Part shown: in pieces, positions 58,603 to 64,000 of the stretch
Position numbering within the stretch: position 1 is the stretch's first letter
How the letters are laid out: every line of letters begins with the position of its first letter
Source: Omphiscola glabra
Taxonomy: Eukaryota > Mollusca > Gastropoda > Lymnaeidae
Direction of reading: 5' to 3'
Length of the DNA: 64,000 nt
NCBI GenBank assembly: GCA_964017045.1
Contig: OZ024810.1
Span: forward strand, 5,018,562 to 5,082,561
Program-made: the position numbers and the translations under genes
Notes under the pieces: generated by a model
Seen by the model: the letters and a program-made list of their open reading frames with translations, nothing else
The model's database searches: none
Told to the model about the DNA's origin: nothing

Positions 58603-58635
58603 GCAAGTCTCTAATTGTTGCTGCTTTCCCCGGGC

Positions 58636-58750
58636 TGTTTTAGATACTGTGTCTCTAACTGTTTTAGATACTGTGTCTCTAACTGTTTTAGATACTGTGT
58701 CTCTAACTGTTTTAGATACTGTGTCTCTAACTGTTTTAGATACTGTGTCG
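58636..58750 (+). repeat. 24-bp repeat, ~5 copies
   Basis: The unit is TTTTAGATACTGTGTCTCTA plus ACTG. It shares TACTGTGTCTCTAACT with the preceding 47-bp array. Confidence 0.93.
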
Positions 58751-60051
58751 GTTCATTCAAAGTCTATTCTTCTTTTTTTTTTCTTTTTTTTTTTTTGTTT
58801 GCATCATCAGCAGTGGTTCTTAATTTTGTGAGCAAGACTCGTTTGGCACTCATATTCTGTTATCGCTTGGACCCTCATTGTGATACAACACATGAGTACA
58901 ATCTGACCGGATGATCATCTTATAGGCGTTACTATATTGATTGACTTTGTTTCTTTAGTAGATGTTACTTTGACTGATTGACTTTGTTTCTATATGGATG
59001 TTACTTTGACCGACTGACTTTGTTTCTTTGTTACCAATCGAAGGGTTGAAAAAAGTAGTAATGCACCATATGTCTTATGGCGTAGTGATACTTAATACAG
59101 ACAAATATCTACTTCATTCATACATGTGGCATTCATAGTTCTTTTAATATTCCGCTCCAATTAAAAATCCCCGGGTTTCGACTTTGGTAACGCCCCTGCG
59201 TGTCGGTCATGTCGTGAAAATTCCAAGAAAATCTGCTCCTCCCCCCACTCCCCCCCCCCAATGGCTTATCTGCACGTGCACGGAGATCTCATCCATCTTG
59301 GACGTCACGTGTCAGATAAACTAGGCCAACGAGGCTATACGGAGTTAATTATCAGTTACGTGTAGAACTGCAGCTCAACAAATTATGGAATGGGAGTCCC
59401 AGGTATATCAAACAGCGCAAACATTGATAACAGGTGATAGCCGCCTCCGACGCGCTCACTTACAACATTCGACAAAGCGTATAGTGCTCCACGCAAACAT
59501 GATCTTGCTCTACCTATGACGTCAGTTAGTCTCACTCATAAAACCCGCCTTACAGCGATCTTTCCGTCATCCTTCATCGCGCTCTGCGAACTGTGACGAT
59601 CAAGGCAGAGGAGCCGGAATACTTGGGTGCACGACTCCGAACATCTGGGTACTCGATTCTAAATCTATGTTAACGCGACTCCGAAAATCTGAGTTCTCGA
59701 CTCTGACGTGATGACGTGATCTCCCGGTTTATGATTAGATAAATGATAAATTTTTAATATGAAATACGATGGCTATCAAACGACTCCGGTTTAAAAAAAT
59801 TGAATCTAACTCCCCAACTCCAAATAAAAACATATTGTAATCATCCAACACAATCATCCAGCCAGAATTCTCAATAAATTGATCGTGGGCCCTTAATATA
59901 TAGACGAATACCACTCCGTAAATCCGATTACAGTTACTGTATTAACCTTTGCAACAATGCTGAAATGGCGTTCAATATTGGCTTGACGTGTTTGTAATGT
60001 AAAATTAGAATAGCTTGTCACGTGATTGTATGTGCTTGTTTTGTCGCAATC
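58751..60051. other. Largest low-repeat stretch of the right half; no gene recognised
   Basis: Contains a T-rich tract at about 58772-58797, a 41-bp repeat (GACTGATTGACTTTGTTTCT, about 2.5 copies, 58938-59028), a C-rich patch near 59241-59261, and a short CGACTCCGAACATCTG repeat near 59630-59690. No supported coding sequence. Confidence 0.5.
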
Positions 60052-60150
60052 TGCTTGCTGTCTGGCAATGTGCTTGTTGTATGGCAATGTGCTTGCCGTC
60101 TGGCAATGTGCTTGCTGTCTGGCAATGTGCTTGTTGCCTGGCAATGTGTG
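60052..60150 (+). repeat. 19-bp repeat, ~5 copies
   Basis: The unit is TCTGGCAATGTGCTTGCTG. Confidence 0.9.
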
Positions 60151-60214
60151 GTAGTAAATTTGTGATTTCATCCGACAATGTATGGCAAAATCAGCAATTC
60201 ATGTGCGCGAGCTA

Positions 60215-60645
60215 TATGTGAATATAATATGGCTATATGTGATTGCAATATGGCTATAGTTGATTGCAATATAGCTATAGGTGATTGCAATATGGCTATA
60301 TGTGACTGTAACATGGCTATATGTGCTTGTAATATCTATATGTGCTTGTAATATGGCTATATGTGATTGTAATATGGCTATGTGTGCTTGTAATATGGCT
60401 ATATGTGATTGTAATACAGCTATATGTGATTGTAATATAGCTATTATGTGATTGTAATATGGCTATATGCTACAGTAATATGGCTATATATGAATTTAAA
60501 GATGGCTATGGCGTATTGTAATGTGGCTATATGTAGTTGTGATATGGCTATATGTGATTGTGATGTGGCTATATGTGATTGTGATGTGGCAATATGTGAT
60601 TGTGATGTGGCTATATGTGGTTGTCATATGGCTATAGGTGAATTT
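60215..60645 (+). repeat. 21-bp minisatellite, about 20 copies
   Basis: Core GGCTATATGTGATTGTAATA plus T. The right end uses TGTGATGTGGC variants. Some copies carry small indels. Confidence 0.92.
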
Positions 60646-60751
60646 TGTAATCCAATCGGCGACCAGTGAACTCATTCCCCCCCCCCCCTGGCAGTGACCA
60701 GTTTCCGTTCTACGCATGCGTCCAACTGGCCATCCACGACAGACACTCTCC
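60646..60751. other. Spacer with an 11-C run
   Basis: Eleven C at 60677-60687. No gene. Confidence 0.6.
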
Positions 60752-60845
60752 GAGGAACAACATCGCTAGAACAAGGAACAACATCGCTGGAACAAGGAAC
60801 AACAACGCTGGAACAAGGAACAACATCGCTGGAACAAGGAACAAG
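60752..60845 (+). repeat. 21-bp repeat, ~4.5 copies
   Basis: Core GCTGGAACAAGGAACAACAT plus C, with one GCTAGAAC and one AACAACGC variant. Confidence 0.92.
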
Positions 60846-60971
60846 GGAAAGACAAGTCTGCTTGTTATGCTGTCTCCTAATCCGCCACAGTCCGATGGTG
60901 CGCTGAGGAATTCATGTCCACAATTTCCTGAACATTCCCTTGCCCGCGATCGGCTGGTGGACTTTTGGTTA

Positions 60972-61117
60972 GTAAGAGAACGTAGGATTAGTAGGAGACC
61001 GTAGGATTAATAGGAGACCGTAGGATTAGTAGGAGACCGTAGGATTAGTAGGAGACCGTAGGGTTAGTAGGAGACCGTAGGGTTAGTAGGAGACCGTAGG
61101 ATTAGTAGGAGATCGTA
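60972..61117 (+). repeat. 19-bp minisatellite, left part
   Basis: The unit is GTAGGATTAGTAGGAGACC. It is interrupted by the LINE fragment at 61118-61487 and resumes at 61488. Confidence 0.95.
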
Positions 61118-61487
61118 TTCTTTCTGTCCCTAAGACTCGCACAAAAACATACGGTTAAAGATCTTTCTCTTACTGTGCCCCCAAACAATGGAATTCTCTT
61201 CCACTACACATCAGAAATATATCAACCATCACAGCCTTCAAAACTGCACTCAAAACACACCTCTTTAAACTTTACTATCCTGACTGATTCCCCCTCTGAA
61301 AGTTAAACGATGCTGCGGAGTGCCGTCCATGGCTTCACATGTAAATTGTTATGGAATGGTTGGTTTTTAATTTATATTTTTTTAAGTTCATTTTAATTTG
61401 CATGTACAGCGTGGTGAGCCCAGCCCTAGGCTGGGGTACCACGCTATAGAAAACTACCCATAATAATAATAATAATAATAATAATAA
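61118..61487 (+). mobile_element. 5'-truncated LINE 3' end inserted in the 19-bp array
   Basis: The start of the fragment translates to a LINE C-terminus: RSFSYCAPKQWNSLPLHIRN, then TITAFKTALKTHLFKLYYPD and a stop. This is the conserved tail of L2/CR1-type polyproteins. One in-frame TAA precedes RSFS. The 3' UTR has a hairpin (61409-61444), and the tail is (TAA)n to 61487. TTAGTAGGAGAYCGTA lies on both sides, as expected if the target duplication is one repeat unit. It differs from the LINE at 48101, so it is a second family or subfamily. Confidence 0.88.
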
Positions 61488-61980
61488 TTAGTAGGAGACC
61501 GTAGGATTAGTAGGAGACCGTAGGATTAGTAGGAGACCGTAGGATTAGTAGGAGACCGTAGGATTAGTAGGAGACCGTAGGATTAGTAGGAGACCGTAGG
61601 ATTAGTAGGAGACCGTAGGATTAGTAGGAGACCGTAGGATTAGTAGGAGACCGTAGGGTTAGTAGGAGACCGTAGGGTTAGTAGGAGACCGTAGGATTAG
61701 TAGGAGACCGTAGGATTAGTAGGAGACCGTAGGATTAGTAGGGGACCGTAGGATTAGTAGGAGACCGTAGGATTAGTAGGAGACCGTAGGATTAGTAGGA
61801 GACCGTAGGATTAGTAGGAGACCGTAGGATTAGTAAGAGACCGTAGGATTAGTAGGAGACCGTAGGATTAGTAGGAGACCGTAGGATTAGTAGGAGACCG
61901 TAGGGTTAGTAAGAGACCGTAGGATTAGTAAGAGACCGTAGGATTAGTAAGAGACAGTAGGATTAGTAGGAGACCGTAGG
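61488..61980 (+). repeat. 19-bp minisatellite, right part (~26 copies)
   Basis: The same GTAGGATTAGTAGGAGACC unit. Variants are GTAGGGTTAG, AGTAAGAGACC and one GGGGACC. Both halves together give about 34 copies. Confidence 0.95.
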
Positions 61981-62484
61981 GCCGAGCTCTGGTTCACGTG
62001 CTGTCAAAGACTGTCTCATTACAAACCCATGACACGTATAACTAAAATCAGATCTTATAGTGCCAGTCCAAAGTTTAAAAAGATTTGAACGAGACAAAAA
62101 ATATGGGACCTGGAATTTGTTTTATTTGTATAACATTTATTTGAAACTATTCCAACGTGTCGTCTATGACAGTCTACGCCATACTACTTGGGAATATCTT
62201 TTGTTTAAAGCTAATTAATGAAACATAACGCTACTTCAAATTGTGCGCACAGATCGTGTTCAAAGTTTTGACTGTGACTTCAAGTTAAGACCAATTTAAC
62301 AGTTTAAAAAAAATTAGACTTGTTGGTTTAAACCTTAAATCAACAATTTACGTTAAAAAAATAAATGCTATTCAACGTAGGGCGCATTATTACAATAAAT
62401 GTAGACATTGTATCACGTGACTTTGTGGGGTCATATTTATTGGAATCTCTTATATTTATATTACACTTCTGTTGGACCGCTCCA
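61981..62484. other. AT-rich unique DNA
   Basis: No recognised gene or element. Confidence 0.45.
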
Positions 62485-62575
62485 CACCCGGCTGCTTCCT
62501 AAACAGCTTGCGGCTTCCTATTCAGCGTGTTTGGTACTGAGATTATTTTCGTAGCTTTTGCTATATACTTTGTAA
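62485..62575 (+). repeat. Dispersed repeat, copy C, left piece
   Basis: CGGCTGCTTCCTAAACAGC and TTCAGCGTGTTTGGTACTGA match copy A near 45145-45195. Similarity stops around 62545-62575 and resumes at about 63284. Confidence 0.65.
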
Positions 62576-62645
62576 TTTGTGACGTATATTTGTGTATGGG
62601 GAATGACGTTGTTAATGTTGTTATGTTTTAGCAGGAGCAGCGGTG

Positions 62646-62737
62646 ATGGCGTAGTTAGTAATGGTGTGTTAGTAATGGCGTAGTTAGTAATGGTGTGTTA
62701 GTAATGGCGTAGTTAGTAATGGTGTGTTAGTAATGGA
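62646..62737 (+). repeat. 29-bp repeat, ~3 copies
   Basis: GGCGTAGTTAGTAAT alternates with GGTGTGTTAGTAAT. Confidence 0.9.
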
Positions 62738-62821
62738 GTTTTAAAGAGATGTTTGCTACATGAATCATTGGTTTGTAAAATATTTAATAACATGACTTTT
62801 ATGACATTTAATTCTCTTGTA

Positions 62822-63283
62822 TTGTATGGCATCCTTCCGTCTTCACGAGACGATGGAGTAGCTATATTGTAGTCCTACACTTCGACGAGTGGCTCACTAG
62901 GCCAATCCTGGAGTGACAATCTCGTCTGCATTTCACGCAGGAGAATGATGATTCCTGGTTAATTTTGGCCTTCCGTGCTGTTCTTTTTCTTACAAGGGCT
63001 TCGTTCCGCACATCTTCTGCCTTTTCACTCCTTCGTACACTGCCGTTCACCAGCTGGAACGTTGTTCGGCAATGATCTCCACTTTGTTGACTTCAATGTT
63101 CGCTTCCTTCATGCTCTTTTTTCGAACGTCCATAAATCTCAGACGAGGCCGTCCAATAAGTCTTGTCCCTTCTGCCAACTCTCCATACAACAGTATCTTT
63201 GGAATACGGCCTTCCTCCATTCTCCTTACGTGGCCTAACCAGCGAAGGCGCTTCTTGCTAAGAGCGGAGAATATGCTATACAT
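62822..63283 (-). pseudogene. Decayed LINE C-terminal fragment (minus strand)
   Basis: On the minus strand, the frame at 63283-63047 contains KKRLRWLGHVRRMEEGRIPK and GRPRLRFMDV. A second frame (about 63050-62862) continues with FSCVKCRRDCHSRIGLVSH, a Cys/His motif. These are the conserved, ordered C-terminal motifs of an invertebrate and fish LINE polyprotein, here split by a frameshift near 63047. The 3' end carries CCATCGTCTCGTGAAGACGG, then AAGGATGCC, a typical terminus. Reverse transcriptase and endonuclease parts are absent. Clade not assigned. Confidence 0.8.
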
Positions 63284-63600
63284 TTAATTCTCTATGTTTG
63301 TAAGAAAGTAAGACTTTCAATTGTGAGTTCAATAGAGCGCAAAATATAATTCCCGATAACTACGCTAAATGATTTTTTTTTTTAAAATAACGCAACTGCG
63401 TTTGGTGCGTAATACTTTCTGTTCGGAAAATGAAATCGTCTCAATTCAAATATGGTGTCATAAATATTTGGGGCATCAGAATATTATTATAGTTCAGGGG
63501 CGTGAAATAAAAAGTGTGCAGTGACGTACCATGGGGGAAAGGGGTGTAGCAAAAAATTGGGATTCTTAAATGTGCGTTACTCGAGTTCATTTCTTTGTCA
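63284..63600 (+). repeat. Dispersed repeat, copy C, right piece
   Basis: Matches copy A closely over GAGTTCAATAGAGCGCAAAA, TATAATTCCCGATAACTACG and GGGGCGTGAAATAAAAAGTG. With the left piece it brackets the LINE fragment, implying insertion of the fragment into this repeat. Confidence 0.78.
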
Positions 63601-63716
63601 AGTAACTTTAGTAGACGGGAAGTTCACGCATTGCTGCCGCCAATATTGGGGGAGCTTTAAGTATTACTATCTATGTATCTGTCTCATTTTGCCTTTCCAC
63701 GACTACTGTTTTACTT

Positions 63717-63766
63717 GATGTCATATATCATGACATCTCGGGATGTCATATATCATGACATCTCGG
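63717..63766 (+). repeat. Two 25-bp copies of a near-perfect palindrome
   Basis: GATGTCATATATCATGACAT plus CTCGG occurs at 63717-63741 and 63742-63766. GATGTCAT and ATGACATC are exact inverted repeats around ATATC-like centres. The pair abuts the LINE tail at 63767. Confidence 0.85.
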
Positions 63767-64000
63767 TTCTATAATAAAGTTTATTTGAAAATGACGCTTT
63801 ATCCCAAAGGCATGAAGCGTGGTACAAAGTCCACCACATTAAAAGAGAAATGAAACAATCTATATTTTACCACATTGAAATACAAAACGTAACAATACAA
63901 AAACTACATACGAGCATAACCGTTCAAAGTCTTTCATCCCTTGCAACCATAAACAACACAAGCCAATATATGCATCTAGGAGACAATATTGAACTACATT
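63767..64000 (-). mobile_element. LINE-family 3' end, minus strand, runs off window
   Basis: On the minus strand the sequence TTTGTACCACGCTTCATGCC, TTTGGGATAAAGCG, ATTTTCAAATAAACTTTATT matches the 3' UTR of the LINE at 48101-51473 with several differences, including the CGCTT/AAGCG hairpin (63795-63819). Beyond about 63840 it no longer matches that LINE's coding end, so it may be a related family or a SINE sharing the tail. Confidence 0.7.

Noticed and set aside
61050..61100. Telomere-like TAGGGTTAG
   Set aside because: It arises from a G variant of the 19-bp unit (GTAGGGTTAG); no tandem TTAGGG hexamers.

Overview
The window is animal, non-vertebrate-looking genomic DNA with no recognisable host gene. 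A marine invertebrate, possibly a mollusc, is my best guess; this rests only on the repeat content (L2/CR1-type LINEs, hAT elements, extreme minisatellite density) and is weak. I see no bacterial operons, ribosome-binding sites, tRNA, rRNA or CRISPR, and no convincing spliced gene.

By my boundary estimates, about 50 separate tandem arrays cover roughly 55-60% of the 64 kb. Their periods are 6/9, 8, 11, 12, 14/19, 15, 16, 17, 18, 19, 21, 23, 24, 29-38, 42/84, 47, 50, 51, 53, 57 and 61 bp. Nearly every array has its own unrelated motif. The long open frames seen across most of them are by-products of repeat units without stop codons, not genes.

Layout. 1-17.4 kb: about 20 minisatellites, a foldback (MITE-like) element at 2091-2322, and a non-autonomous hAT element at 2479-3824 with a perfect 8-bp target-site duplication and an 18-copy internal array. 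17.46-34.81 kb: one continuous satellite of a 14-bp monomer (GATATGTTAG plus four variable bases) with a 19-bp variant, arranged in nested kilobase-scale duplications. 35.1-39.7 kb: hAT-like ends flanking a 3-kb array of a 24-bp unit. 40.3-48.0 kb: further arrays and one copy of a dispersed repeat. 48.1-51.5 kb: the only convincing coding gene, a near-complete L2/CR1-type LINE with an uninterrupted endonuclease plus reverse transcriptase frame, inserted inside a 21-bp minisatellite. 51.9-64 kb: a second dispersed-repeat copy, a 5'-truncated copy of the same LINE (53.56-53.89 kb), more arrays, another LINE tail inserted into a 19-bp array (61.12-61.49 kb), a decayed LINE C-terminus of a different type on the minus strand nested in a third dispersed-repeat copy, and a LINE 3' end running off the right edge.

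The genes do not form a pathway. What connects the window is the interplay of retrotransposons and tandem repeats: LINE copies land in minisatellites, one has acquired extra in-frame start codons from its target satellite, and several copies share a 3'-terminal hairpin. All boundaries and copy counts are by eye, and large-array lengths depend on the assembly being correct.
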